From assembly GCF_003086295.3 (NCBI RefSeq), contig NC_092041.1:98791827-98855826 (forward strand): a DNA stretch of 64,000 nt. Reading direction: 5' to 3'. Below are positions 35,781-47,640 of this stretch, one piece after another. A model generated the notes under the pieces. That model searched no databases, was not told the DNA's origin, and worked only from the letters and a program-made list of their open reading frames with translations. The stretch comes from Arachis hypogaea. Its lineage: Eukaryota > Streptophyta > Magnoliopsida > Fabales > Fabaceae. The first letter of the stretch is position 1. Each line of letters starts with the position of its first letter. The position numbers and the translations under genes were made by a program.

Positions 35781-38700
35781 AGTCTTATCCATTAGGCTCC
35801 GTCCACGATCAAGCCCCTTATATGTTATTAAAATTTCAGGAACTAAAATATCTATAAACATATCACTTCCTCTCCTCCCCTCTGTCACCGTCGCCACAAA
35901 CGACGGCGAGCTTCCCAATGCTTCTACCTCTGTCATTTGCCTCTGCATACACTGTTCAGTGTTCACCTAGCTTCTGGCCTTCTGCCTCTGTTTGACTCTA
36001 TTGCCTCTGACAAAGTTAGACTCTGCTGCAACTTTCGTGTCTTTGTCTTCTCCAGCAATGTTCGCCTCTGCGTTTGCTTTGCCGCCATTTGCCGCTTTCT
36101 CTATCCCTCTTTCTCTTTGCCCTGCTTGGAGTCTGTCTTTGATCTCTTATTTTTTTGTCACTGATTTTGATTCTGGTTCTGTTATGTTGTTGCTGTTGGT
36201 GGTGGTGGGAGAGATGGTGGTGATATTCATGTTGTTGTGGTTGTGTTTGTCGGGTGAGGTTGTGAGGCATGAGTGGTGGTAGTTGTTGGGTTGGGGAGGA
36301 GAGGCGGCAGTGGGAGAGAGTGAAGGAGGCGCTGATGATGGGTGGGGTGGGGTGTTGATGAAGACGACGATGATGATGGGTGCAGCGATGAGTGCGGGTG
36401 GTGGTGGTGTTGTGATGGCAGTGTTGACTAGTGAGTTGAAGCAACTGCGATGGCAATGGTGAGGTGAGGTGAAGGGTGCAACAGTTGGTGGGGATGGAAG
36501 GTCGAGCTATGGAGGTTGAATGGTTCTGTCTTGGGGGAATTGGGATTATTGTTTAGGATTAGATTTAAGAAGGTAAAATTGGAAAAGAAAATATTAAATC
36601 AGAGTTAACTGTCGAAAAATTGACGGTAAGGATAAAATTGAATCAAATTAAATGTTAAGGGCAATTTTAAAAATGCTGAAAACCTTTAGAACAAAATATA
36701 TACTTTTTTTTTCCTGGCATAGTAGATATCTTGTGCATTTTGACTGTTAGAAATGTTTTTGTGGCAAGAAGACTTGCTTGATTCATCAATCCTAATGTGT
36801 TTTGACTTATGTCTGACGTTTTCAAATTGTGAATGTAAGTTCCAAAAAACATGGTATTAGGGTTTTCCCCCCCACTACTAATTGTATGGAAAGAAGTGTT
36901 AATAAGGGTACAATCAATTTGGTTTATCCAAAATCAAGTTGTTTTAAATGATTTTTTTAAACCATATACTTAACTATAATTTGACATCTAGGGGGCACCA
37001 GTTTCATATATTTTATGAGTCCGCACACATCAATGAAATTTCGAAAAACAGTTAAATTTCACATCTTACCACTTACCACAAAAAATTCCTTTATTTTTTA
37101 TAAACGAAGAATTTTGTTAAGATGGAGAGAATAATATATAGGAAGGGGGTGTGTTTTTGTTATACGGGAGCAAAAGGCAACTAACAGAGTAATTTATAAA
37201 TCGTAGCTTTCTGATTTCTTAACAAATTTTAATGGTAAAGCCCTTTATAATGATCATGAGCTTTATCCAAAGTAGATGTTAGATGCCTAGTCCTATCCAA
37301 TAAAACTTGCTTGTTAGAAAATTTGTCATTGAAGGTGTGTGCAGTGTGCATCAACCAAATAGTTCAAATAGTGTATGTTGCATAGTGCCAGAATGAATTT
37401 TCCTCTTTCCTACTTCAAAAAATAATCAAACCTAGTCAAGAGGATGAAGTTAACCATGGTTGTAGGACAGGCCTAACATTCTTCAAAATATACAAGAAGA
37501 GGTTTTAAATAGAAACACAAACAAATGACAATGTAAGAGTTGATTTGAATTTGATTTTTATTTTGCCCCACTCCTAACATGCAAATCAGGGGAGATAGCT
37601 TTATATGGTCTTTGAACCTACAAACTTTAGTTCCAATCATGTTCGCCATGTTGGAAGGAGACTATATTTGAGATTGAGTAAAATCATAAGGTGCATATAA
37701 TATACATGATTTGTTGTATTGCCCATACTTTTGGAAAGATCCATATAACAACTGGATAAATAAATTATATACTATAAGATTTAAATAGTCAACTACCAAG
37801 AAAATCTCTTGAAATTGTTTTCTTTACATAATTTATTTTTAAGTTAATCTGTAAGCAACTTTAGTTTCAAGAGGAGTGCATCCTTTTTAAAATTCCTTCT
37901 GATATTTGCCATATTTCAAAGTTTCTAATTTATGTCTTGTATGCTTTACTTTTATGATTGTATTAAATTAAATGGCATTTACATATGGCTATTAATTGAT
38001 TATTTTAACTAGTGAGACATGAAAGATGGAGATCAATTAGCATTCTATTTTATAGGTGAAATTTAAAATTTCTGCCCTGTTGTGTCAGGTGATCAAGTAT
38101 TGGGCAGAGAAGGGAATATCTGGATTTACAGTCTACAAATTTCAACTTAAGAGAATTGAAGGGCAGCCATTAATGACCACAAATCAGGTGCTACTATTTT
38201 CTGCTCATTTGCCATGATACTTGATACATCTCTTGGTTTGGTTGAAGATGTGGTTTTTGTAAGCATGCTGCCAATTAAACATGAAGTAGGTTGCGGAATC
38301 TTTTATAGTGTTGTATGAGCATAATCTATTCATTAAAATACATTATGAAGATTGACATTTAGTTAATCATTTAATAATCTAGTGCAACTTGCAACTAACT
38401 TGAAAATGTGTAGCAACTAGCAAAATATATCTACCTTCTCATCTTGGAGGTTTCATGATCAACTATTTCCTGCAATGTTCCATGCAAAGAAAATGCTAAA
38501 AGTCAAGTTGGCAATTTTCTGCGGCTGATGTATATCATGTGCACTATTCATTTCATTTTCACCAAAGTCAAGTTAGTTTATTTTCCTTTTTTAGTAGCTT
38601 GAATACCTTTTGCAGAGTATTGTCATGACCCAATCTTTTTAGTTGTAAATTGTAATTCTAGTGTACTTTTTGTGTGTGTGTGCTATATATATAATTTCAG

Positions 38701-41700
38701 TAAGATGAGAAGGATTATACAATCTGGGGGATAAGGTTTCCCCTATACCAAAGCAAAAGCAAAAAACACAAGATTTATCTATAAAGCATAGCTTTCCAAT
38801 CTTTCTACTTGCTTTTCCCTTTAAATATTATGATCTTTACACCAACCAGAAACTAGGCGTCTAATTCTATCCCATACATCATGTTTGTAAAAAATTTTCC
38901 ATTGAAGGTGTGTGCATTTCACTCCAACCAAATAAGTCCAAATTATGGCAAAATTTTCAGATTGACACAAATTTTGCCTCTTCTCTCTACCACACCCAAC
39001 AAAAATAGACTCAAGAAATTGTTATATGGCTCCAGGGCACACTCAACAAGCATCAGCTATGCTAAACAAATTGTTCTACAAGAATACAGCTTTTGGGAAA
39101 TGCAAAAATTGATGTGAATTTGACTTTGAATTTCCCCCACACATAACAAACACATCAGGAGTTGAGTTGTCTCTGAGTGATCTCAATGTTAGGGGTTCAA
39201 GCTGTGGGAACACCTAATGGGCAATGATGTAATTTCAGGTTAGGTTGCATACGTTTCACCTTTTTGATGCAGCCCTTCTTTGGGCCTTGCATTATTGGGG
39301 ATGCTTGTGCACCAAGCTACCCGTTTGTATTACAAACACATCAAAGTAGATATCCTTATGTGGCTATTGAACTTGCAACAATTCATTAGTATTAATTCTG
39401 TTAGGTAGCTTTTGTTTTGAGGTACTGGGAGTGGGATTGGGGGACTAAGACTCATTACTTTGTTTGGTAGTCAGAGTTTGGAGTTAAAATTTTAGTCCTG
39501 GGGCACAAAATTTCACTCCCATCAGTTCCTCTAGAAAGTAAGGACACATGGGACAAATTTTTGGCGACGGAGACTGAAACTTTAATAATGTTTATTTCTA
39601 AAATTACCCTGATCCAACTTTTCAAATTCCAAGTCTAACCCCACCTTTCCTTTTCCTCCCAAACCATGCCTCCCTTTCTTGCAACCTCCATCTCCACCAC
39701 CGCCACCACCATTACCGTTGCCGTGATAGACAAAATTAATAGAGACAAAGGCAGTGAAGAGAGACAAGACGTTGGCCAGACCTAGCCATGGAAGACAAGT
39801 CAGAGAAGAGATCCTCTTACCATCCGTTATTTGCTTGAATAATCTATTGGAGATGCAACTACTTTTTTTATTCCCCTTAATTGTAACCTCAGTTCCCCTC
39901 CACTTTCCAAGATAAACAATTCCAAAGGTTCCAGAACCTAGCTCTTTTAATTCTTCAAGATCAATATAGGTATCAACATAAAGCAAAGAACTTTCTAAAA
40001 GTAGTGTAACCTTGTGAAATGAATTTCCATTGACTAGAATGGGTATCAACATTAGCATTACTACTCTTGTTTGTACCATATTTGCTCTTGATAACTTGAT
40101 ACCAAAGAGATTGCATTTTTACGGGAACATACCATAGTCATTTTGCCACCAAAGTAATGTTGTTACCGACAATATTGCCGAGACCCATGCCACCGTCAAT
40201 CTTAGGACAACAAAATTTCCAATTTTCCACGTGATCCAATGCTGCATCCCAAGGTCCACACCAAAGAAATTCCCTCAATCCTTTCAATGGTGTTTGACAC
40301 TCCCTTGGAATATAGAACAACAATAAGAAGTGAATAGTAATAATTCAGAGGTAAGACCATTTGAGTGTGACACGAACACCTAAAGAGAAAATTTAGTTAG
40401 ACTCTTAGAGACAAAGAACAAGCTCAAGTGGGCCATGGTTGGCGATTGATATTCTAAACCTTTTCTGGAGGTGCAATCCGGAGAATGAGGAAAAGTTTAA
40501 TTGACGAAAATTGGAAAAGGGGAAGGCTGAATTTGGAGGATAACCACTCTAGATATTTGCTAGAAGCTTTGATTGGCTCTTTTTATACCCTGATGAAATA
40601 AGTCACCTTTATAGACACATTAATGAAAAAGGTCACCTTTTAAAGTATGGTAAATTTACCAGGCTATTTGCAGTATGGACTGAGGTACTTGGTTTTGATT
40701 GTTTTACTTAGCTCTTCAGGAAGTTTCTATTGGTGCGTCATGAAAGTTGACCTTTTGAAGGTATTCAGTAAACTCCTTAGCAATGGATAGATCGGTATTG
40801 ACTTTTATCTCCTTAGAGTTAAATATTACTAGCTAATAAAATTTGTCTAGTCAATAGCCACTTGAGTGAGGTTTAGGAAATACATTGTTAGAGAATCAAA
40901 TTGCTTTTGTTGTTGGATGCCATATGAAAGTTCAAAGCTCTCTTCAAATTGTTTTTTTGAGTGAAAACTCTTTTAATTTTGGTAAACCCATTTGAATGTT
41001 CAAATCCCATTTCAAAATCCTAAATTTAAATCGATTATTCGAATGGCTGTGCATTGACTTTTGGCTGACTTTTTGCAATACTTGTTTCATATCTTTTATT
41101 TGTATTGGGTGTTCCGTGCAACTTAGATTAGTCATATTGGTTTGGTTTCTTGGCTAACTGATGTCTGGCCTCTATATGCTGTAAATTCCTTTTATCTTTA
41201 GTGTATATTCTAATCGTGAAGAGAAATTGGAAAAATATGCTTCTTTGTTTTTTTATGTACATTTTTTATTTTTGATTTGTATATGTTGGTTTTTTGCTTG
41301 AAAAAAAATATTTTGCTCGTATTACAGGGATCATACATTCACATCTTGTATTTTGCTCTCCATCTTTATGATATTTTTCTTTCATGAAAAGATGATTGTG
41401 TAGATCGTAATGGAATCCCTTCTGGTATTTTCTTTTCTGTGCAATGTTAGGTTTATTTCACTCGTGGACGTGTACCACAGTCTACTGCAGAAATACGAGG
41501 GTAATTTAAGGAGAAAAATGAGTACATATTTTTTGTGCCTTTTTTATTTCAATTTTGCAAGGGATTTGTTATGGAATTCTTGTTTATAATATAACAACTT
41601 ATACATTGCTTAGGTTGGTATGTGAGGATATAACTGGAGGTCAAGAAAATATTCCAATTCCTGCTACAAATTTGGTTGATGATCCCCCTGTTGCACCAAC

Positions 41701-43910
41701 GGGCAAGTCGAGATCAATTTTTATTTTTTGGTTATCAAATTCATGCTTATACACATTTTTTTCTTTGCTTTATTTTACGTTGAGAATATATTTTGGCAGA
41801 CTCAATCGGATGATTCTTCTGCTTTGAAATTTTAGTCATGCCTATTTGTATTTAAGTATAACTGTATATATTGTTGAAAATTTCTTGCCTCTTATCTTAT
41901 TTAGTATGCTCTGAAACTAATTTATATGTTAATTATCTAAAATTCTATCAAGTATTCATCATTCCAGACTGCAAATAAGCGTTTTCAGTGCTCGGTTTTG
42001 CTTCATGACAATTTAGTTAACTTTTTTATACTATAGGTTTTACGTATTGCAACTCTGTTAAGGTTGCAAAAAATGTGAAGTTTCCCAAGGCTGCCACTGG
42101 ATGCAAGTGCAAGGGTGTCTGCATTGATTCTACGACATGTGAATGTGCATTGCGAAATGGCTCTGAATTTCCCTACGTAGCTCAAAATGGTGGCAGGTTT
42201 GAACCAGACCGGTGAAATGCAAATTAAATTATGTTTGGTGTTATATATGAATTTATTTCTTTTATTTTGGACTGACAGGTTAGTTGAAGCTAAAGATGTT
42301 GTCTTTGAATGTGGTCCCAACTGTGGCTGTGATGAGACTTGTGTGAACCGGACTTCACAGAAAGGGATTCGATATCGTCTGGAGGTTGCATATTGTTTTA
42401 GTTTCCTTAATCCTTTCATATGATTAATTGTTAAAGTACTGGACTTCTTAAATGTGCATTCAACAAATCATCAAATAGGTTTTCCGTACTGCAAAGAAAG
42501 GGTGGGCTGTTAGATCATGGGATTTTATACCAGCTGGTGCACCAGTTTGTGAGTACACAGGAATACTTGCTAGGACTGAAGACATGGACAGTGTATTAGA
42601 GAATAATTATATTTTTGAGATAGATTGCTTACAGACAATCAAGGGTCTTGGTGGAAGAGAGGTAGTAAATTGAATCCTATGGAACCTTTTAATGTAATTA
42701 TACTTTCCAGACACTTAAGCTGTATTATGATCTTATCTTCTTGCCTACTTTTAATTTGACAGAGGCGATCGCAAAGTGGTACATTTCCATCAAATCTTTT
42801 GGATAAATATGATGACCATGGTTCAGATGGTGCACCAGAATACTGTATCGATGCTGGACCTACTGGAAATATTGCTAGGTTTATAAACCACTGTTGTGAG
42901 CCTAATTTGTTTGTTCAATGTGTCTTGAGCACCCACCATAACTTGAAATTTGCACGGGTAGTGCTGTTTGCTGCTGACAACATACCCCCACTGCAGGTAA
43001 ATTCCTTTTCCTCCATTTTTACAAACTTATTTCCAACACATGCCTGCCAAGATTTTTTGGTCCGCATGCTGGTGTAGCTTTTCTTGTTATTTAATAACTT
43101 GATAACAATGGTTATAGCTGATATTATTTTATGATATCCCTACTGTACACAATCAGGTCAGTTTAGATAAACACTTTATATTGTTAAAATTGTTAACTTT
43201 TATGTTTCATTCATTCATTTTAGTATGAAGCTAAAACTGTTCCACATTAATCATAAACATTGTTTTACTATAGTTATTATAAAATAAGTTCTATGTTACC
43301 GCGAGTTGATGATTGTTTTTATTAGAACTGATAATGGTATTAATCTGAAGTTTATATCCATGTTTGAGTATGATCGTTGTCAGTTTTGGTTGTAGTTAAA
43401 ACAGATAACAGTAATAATCTGAAGTTTATTGTGAGGGTATTGTGAGTGATTTTATCCATGTTATTAAAGATGACAACAATTATGATATTGGACTGTGAAT
43501 ACTGAAGCTGTGAAAGAGTTTAGAAGGAAAATAGTGACCAGGCTTGGCATCTTCATCCTAGCATTTGGACCATCATTACCATAATTACCCATAGTTACCC
43601 CAGCCATAGTCAGCAGAGAAAGCATCTAAAAGGATATAAGTCTTATTTTTCAATGTGTAAATTGTGTTTATCACTATCAGAACCATTCAGTTTGACGACA
43701 TGGATGTTGGAGATACAATACTGCAGTTTAAATTATTCTAGTCTGTTCAAATTGGTACCATTAATGACATTTTTTTAAATCTCCAATTGCTTGCAGGAGC
43801 TGACGTATGACTATGGTTATGAGCTTGATAGTGTATTGGGTCCCGATGGAAAGGTCAAACAAGTGACATGCTACTGTGGAGCTCCAGGTTGCAGGAAGCG
43901 ATTATTCTAA
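30815..43910 (+). CDS. SUVH4: SUVH4/KRYPTONITE-type histone H3K9 methyltransferase (15 exons)
   Basis: Writes H3K9 mono- and dimethylation in the nucleus; the SRA domain binds methylated CHG and couples the mark to CMT3. Exons: 30815-31345, 31533-31607, 32161-32223, 32644-32698, 32884-32993, 33095-33268, 35310-35435, 38089-38187, 41451-41500, 41614-41702, 42037-42196, 42279-42384, 42479-42661, 42763-42996, 43797-43910. They join in phase to 2169 nt, 722 residues. Residues 1-225 are a charged, low-complexity N-terminus. SRA is at about 236-386 ([30 protein letters not shown]). Pre-SET has all nine zinc cysteines (GCKCKGVC...ECGPNCGC). SET is at about 548-695 ([21 protein letters not shown]). 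Post-SET is CYCGAPGC at the end. All introns are GT-AG except intron 10 (GC-AG). Oddities: triplicated KSSNG (352-366) and NHCCEPN. An in-frame upstream ATG at 30743 would add 24 residues. Intron-rich structure favours SUVH4 over other SUVH genes. Confidence 0.95.
31725..31905. mobile_element. Mutator-like MITE in SUVH4 intron 2
   Basis: 181 bp with inverted ends GAGGAATGCTAGAGGG / GAAAAATGCTAGGGGA. Exact 9-bp target-site duplication TAAGTTAAA (31716-31724 and 31906-31914). Same family as 22859-23028. Confidence 0.92.
33527..33558. repeat. Adjacent T and G homopolymer runs in SUVH4 intron 6
   Basis: A run of about 15 T is followed directly by about 13 G. Such a junction is prone to slippage, and the G-run could fold as a quadruplex. 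The exact lengths are the least reliable bases of this intron. Confidence 0.8.
33745..34014. mobile_element. Tourist-like (PIF/Harbinger) MITE in SUVH4 intron 6
   Basis: 270 bp with imperfect inverted ends GGCTGCGTTTGG / GGTAGCATTTGT and a TAA target-site duplication (33742-33744 and 34015-34017). This combination is typical of PIF/Harbinger MITEs. A related partial copy begins at 39404. Confidence 0.8.
34405..34552 (+). mobile_element. Au-like SINE, diverged, in SUVH4 intron 6
   Basis: Contains a tRNA-type B box (GGTTCAAGTTGTGG at 34422) followed by AGACCC and CGGACCCTGCAT blocks in the order found in plant Au SINEs. The A box is unclear and the ends are approximate. Recognised from memory of the family. 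Confidence 0.5.
35355..35399 (+). repeat. Three in-frame copies of a 15-bp coding repeat (KSSNG)
   Basis: AAATCTTCAAACGGT occurs at 35355, 35370 and 35385 (the last with one substitution, AAT for AAC). It encodes KSSNG three times within exon 7 of SUVH4, in the SRA domain between the VIRGH segment and [10 protein letters not shown]. Confidence 0.97.
35750..35780. repeat. ACA microsatellite in SUVH4 intron 7
   Basis: About ten ACA/CAA units. It lies at the edge of a less AT-rich stretch (35790-36660) full of GGTGGT/GATGAT motifs that opens long but unsupported frames on both strands. Confidence 0.9.
37270..37640. repeat. Diverged repeat in SUVH4 intron 7, related to intron 8 sequence
   Basis: Segments such as GAAGGTGTGTGCA and CCAACCAAATA, then TTTGAATT...CCCCAC...CAAATCAGG, recur in the same order at about 38850-39160 of intron 8. 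These are two old copies of one dispersed repeat of unknown class. Confidence 0.55.
39170..39330 (+). mobile_element. Au-like SINE, diverged, in SUVH4 intron 8
   Basis: B-box-like GGTTCAAGCTGTGG at 39193, then GGTTAGGTTGCATACG and a GCTTGTGCACCAAGCTACCC end resembling the Au SINE terminus. Boundaries are approximate. Confidence 0.5.
39404..39650 (-). mobile_element. Partial Tourist-like MITE copy in SUVH4 intron 8
   Basis: Begins TTA/GGTAGCTTTTGTTT and shares with the reverse complement of 33745-34014 the blocks AAGGACACA and GAGACTGAAACTTT, and an AAAATTACCC-like block. After about 39650 similarity stops. No second end was found. Confidence 0.55.
39820..39985 (-). pseudogene. Raf-like (PB1-type) protein kinase fragment
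   Basis: The minus strand encodes [20 protein letters not shown] followed by WRGTEVTIK. This is the glycine-rich loop (GSGTFG-V-type) and the VAIK-equivalent strand of Raf-like plant kinases with an N-terminal PB1 domain. The invariant-lysine strand reads VTIK. The catalytic loop and the rest of the kinase are absent. After about 39820 the frame enters unrelated Gly-rich sequence. It lies in intron 8 of SUVH4, antisense to that gene. Confidence 0.7.
40138..40323 (-). pseudogene. LINE zf-RVT region fragment
   Basis: 61 codons on the minus strand including [22 protein letters not shown] and NITLVAK. This matches the FLWGG...C.PK..GGLG.....N.ALL.KW pattern of plant L1-type LINE proteins. No flanking RT core or poly(A) tail was identified. 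Confidence 0.65.
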
Positions 43911-46220
43911 AGCTAGTATGCTTATGCTCCATTGCGCTAAAATGTTGTATGTTGGTATATTTTGAAAAACTAGTGTGGATGCCATATATGTTTGTGTAAC
44001 TGGCTCCCAAAACCTGGGCTGCCAGATCTCAGTAGGAAAAATCGGTTTCAAATTGTAGGAGAATGACAACGGCAATGTAAATTTTTTTATGTAAATCCCA
44101 GGCCCAGTAAAATGACATTGAGGCTCTGATTGTACTGCCTGGATATTACAAGTAATAGGAATCAAAGGGAAAATTACATTCATGATTGTAAAATGTAGTT
44201 TCAGAACATAAAATTCAGTTAGGTGAAAATATGGCGGCCTTCAAGATTGATCTTGAAAAGGTATATGATATGGCTTAGTTGAGATTTTATAGCAATTTGC
44301 ATTTAGGTCTTTGGTTTCCGTGTTCATACTTAATGATATACACTGGCAGATTTCATTAGGAAAAATCCGTTGGATGACTTAATGTTGTTATTCATGAAAG
44401 CTAGTGAAAGTCAGATGCAAGTCTTTTTTGTTTCCTTCCTTCGTTTCAATATTTTTGGAAGCATCAGGTCATCATCAAGCAGAAAAATGTGGGTTATATG
44501 ATGAGACTAAGATAAATACGAAATAAAAATGTTGAGTGGGTTCCAAGAGGTCAAAGAAGTTGGCACATAACTTGGGTTGCCTATCTCTTGTGGAACCTCC
44601 AAGAAGATATAGCAACATTCTTGAAGACACAACTCAAACTCAGAAACGGTGGCAGGTTCAGCCCCTATCCCTTGTACTTAACTTTAGTCCAACCTAACCT
44701 TGGCTCTCTTGCTAGTGTCCTATGCAGCATGTCAAAATTCCAGCCTCAGTTTGTACAAAAGGGAGGCATGAACCCTTGGAAAAGGCCTGCTAACATTAGG
44801 CACAAGGTTACTGTCAATTTATTCCACATGTGATGTCATTGATGGAATGTGGGGGCGGAGAGTCCTTGTTTCCTTTCCCCGAGTTCCCAAACCCTCCCCA
44901 TTCCTATTCCTCGCCTCCGTATTCGTCCTTGCGGAGATTTCGAAAGTTTTAAAAAACATGCATCGAGACAAGTACAATATGGAATACAAAGTATACAAGG
45001 ATATAATTAAAAATGATTTTGTTAACATGAGTGAAAGGACTTTGAGATATTAGGATTTTTTTTTTTATGTAAAGGATTAGTTAAATGAATGTGAAATGTC
45101 ACAAAAATCTCTTTAAACAAATTATGATTTTACTAATAAATTTAATTTTTATTTATTGTCAATAGAAAATAGTTTTACACATACAATCAATTACGTAACC
45201 GTTAACAAAAATATATCTTTTATATTAACAGTATGAATAATTATTCAAAAAAAACATGTAATTGTATGACTTTAAAATATTTTATACAAAAAATTTATCA
45301 AAATTAAATATTTTTACTAGTTATTAGATATATTTTAGCATACTTATGTTTAGAGTCCATGTGGATTGAGGGAAGTAATTTCCAGCCTATAATCACAAGA
45401 ATTAGGTCCCAATATAACATCTTAGTTTTCGAAAAGACGTGACTTTTTTCTGAAGAGACGGAGTTTTGTGAAGCAAGCACCTCCACTGCATCATCAACAA
45501 GCAAGCACCTCTATGGATCTAAGCTCGTCGACTCAGTCGCGAAAAATCTAGTTTTTGAACCGTTTCGGCAAGAAATTTTAAAATTTTGATTTTCGTGGTT
45601 AAATTCATTTTGGCAAACCGGACTCAAATCTCGAGAGAAAAAAATATAAATTATTATTATATTATTATTTTACCTGCTATAATATTATTATATTATTATT
45701 TGATCTGCTTTAGTTAAAACAGAAGATAAATTTAATAATATAATAACCGAACTCAGAATCTATTGGTATAGGTTAATACTGGCACTTTCTGATGAACTTA
45801 ACTATACTAATGCTTTATTATATATCTTCTAATCTCATGATTATCATGTTACTAGTGATATTTATACTAGTAACTCAAATGTTTATCTCTAGATATGTTA
45901 TTACTTGTGTTCTGTTACATCTAGTTTTAGTAATTATCCGTTTAAAATATTTGTAAAATTTTTTTAGTGACTAAGCACCCTTAAATGCCACACCTCCTCT
46001 TTTAATGACGCCATCTGCCCTTCTTCAACCAGCCGAAAATAAGAAAGAAAAAATGATAAAACTTCCATGACGATTCATTCTTTCAAGCTCTGTTTCTTCC
46101 TCACCAAAATTCTAATAATTTCTTCTTCCTCTTCACATCCATACCATTTTTTATGGAGTGAATCAAAGTATGGTGATTGTTCTTCCTCTATATTGGTTTG
46201 GCCATAGCTGAAGCTTGGCT
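43911..46220. other. SUVH4 3' flank and intergenic, no further gene seen
   Basis: The SUVH4 3' UTR starts at 43911; I could not fix the poly(A) site. Short frames at 44588-45053 have no recognisable domain. 45060-46220 is AT-rich. Confidence 0.5.
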
Positions 46221-46229
46221 AAATGGCAC

Positions 46230-47640
46230 GGGCCAAACGTCGATATAGAATTTCTCAAAAAGAATCTCGTCACAAGTATAATTCCAAACCAACAAATGAC
46301 TCGTATCAGAGTTTAGTTTATTTATCACAAATTCAATTCAATAAAAATCGGGAGTTTTAAATTTCGAATCGTCTCTCAAAAGAATTGCAGTGAGATGTGC
46401 GTATCATTGGCTATGAAAAAAAAGGGTTTTAAAAGTAATTGATAAGAAATTAAATGACAAGAAAGTAAAGAGCAAACAAATAATTTAAATGCTAAAAAAC
46501 ATCTTGGCAAGGAATAAGAGTTAAGGTTTCCTACCCAAGTCATTAACCACAAATATGGTAATTAAAAAGAGTTAATCCCACTTCGTCATCTCCAAACATC
46601 GAGAAAAAGTCAAATAAGCATAATTGATCTTAATCCACAAGTTCTAGCCAACTCACTAATTAGACTTAGTGAAAGACTAGTGTCAGTAGAAACAAAACTA
46701 ATTAACAACCCTAAATTACCAATTAATATTGGACATCAATGACTCAAGGTTACCTAAGTCCTCAATTTCAAGCCGAAAATGCAAAATTCTACTCTAAAAC
46801 TAGAAAAGACATTTTAACAAATATTTAAAAGGCATAAAAGAAAAATATGGTAAATTGTAATAATAATAAAATTTATAACAACCAAATTTAAGAAAGCAAC
46901 CATAACAATTCAAATGAGCAACAATAAATATAAAAACATCAAATTGTATTAAAAAAATAAAAATTCAACAAAAAAGTTCATAAATTAAAATTGACAAAAT
47001 AAAAAAATAACAAGTAAAACTAAGCAAATTAAGATGTTAGAACAATAAAAAGTGAAAAAACTAAACTAACATAAGATCAAAACCTAAAACTAGAAAAAAA
47101 TTTAGCTAAAAATTCTAAAATTTTAGAGAGAAATTAGAACTTCTTTCTCTACGAATTAACCTAAAACATGGTCCTAAACTGCTACTATGCTATTTATTTG
47201 ATCCCCCCGAGTCTTGCCTTCAAATGCTTCAGAAATGAGTTGGATTGGGACCAAAATAAGCTCGAAATCGTGATCCACAGCAAACACGTGCTACTACTCG
47301 TGCGTACGCATAAATCCAAGGAGATGCATACACACAATTGGGCAGATTTCTAAAACTTTAATTTATTATTTCTCCACTTTTGTATGGTTTTTTTTTCTAT
47401 TTTTTCAAGTCATCCTTGCCTTCTAAACCTTAAATCACTCAAAAAAATACATCAAGAAATCGAATGGGATAACAATGAATTAAATTTGACAATTTAAAGG
47501 CTTAAAAAGCATGTTTTTAACAATTAAGCATATTTAGAAGAAATTCACAAAAGTATACAATTTGAATGAATAAATGTAAGATAAGTTGATAAATTCTATT
47601 TTTTTAACCCGAAATTAATCATAAAATAAAGGATTATCAC
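46230..47640. repeat. Probable LTR-derived sequence
   Basis: Begins around GTCGATATAGAATTTCTC and contains A-rich segments with the order GTCTCTCAAAAGAATTG, ACCCAAGTCATTAACC and CCTAAGTCCTC. From memory these recall LTRs dispersed in legume genomes. No partner LTR or coding domain is adjacent, so the call is weak. Confidence 0.35.

Noticed and set aside
35937..36456. Overlapping long frames in SUVH4 intron 7
   Set aside because: Sequence is a biased GGT/GAT/CTC-rich stretch open on both strands, with no recognisable domain.
39582..40079. A complete 165-residue kinase gene
   Set aside because: Only the glycine loop and one strand of the kinase are present; the remainder is unrelated sequence, and the piece lies in an intron.
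46230..47640. Protein-coding gene or endogenous pararetrovirus
   Set aside because: No frame above background, and no movement-protein or coat-protein motif; A-rich LTR-like sequence is the better description.
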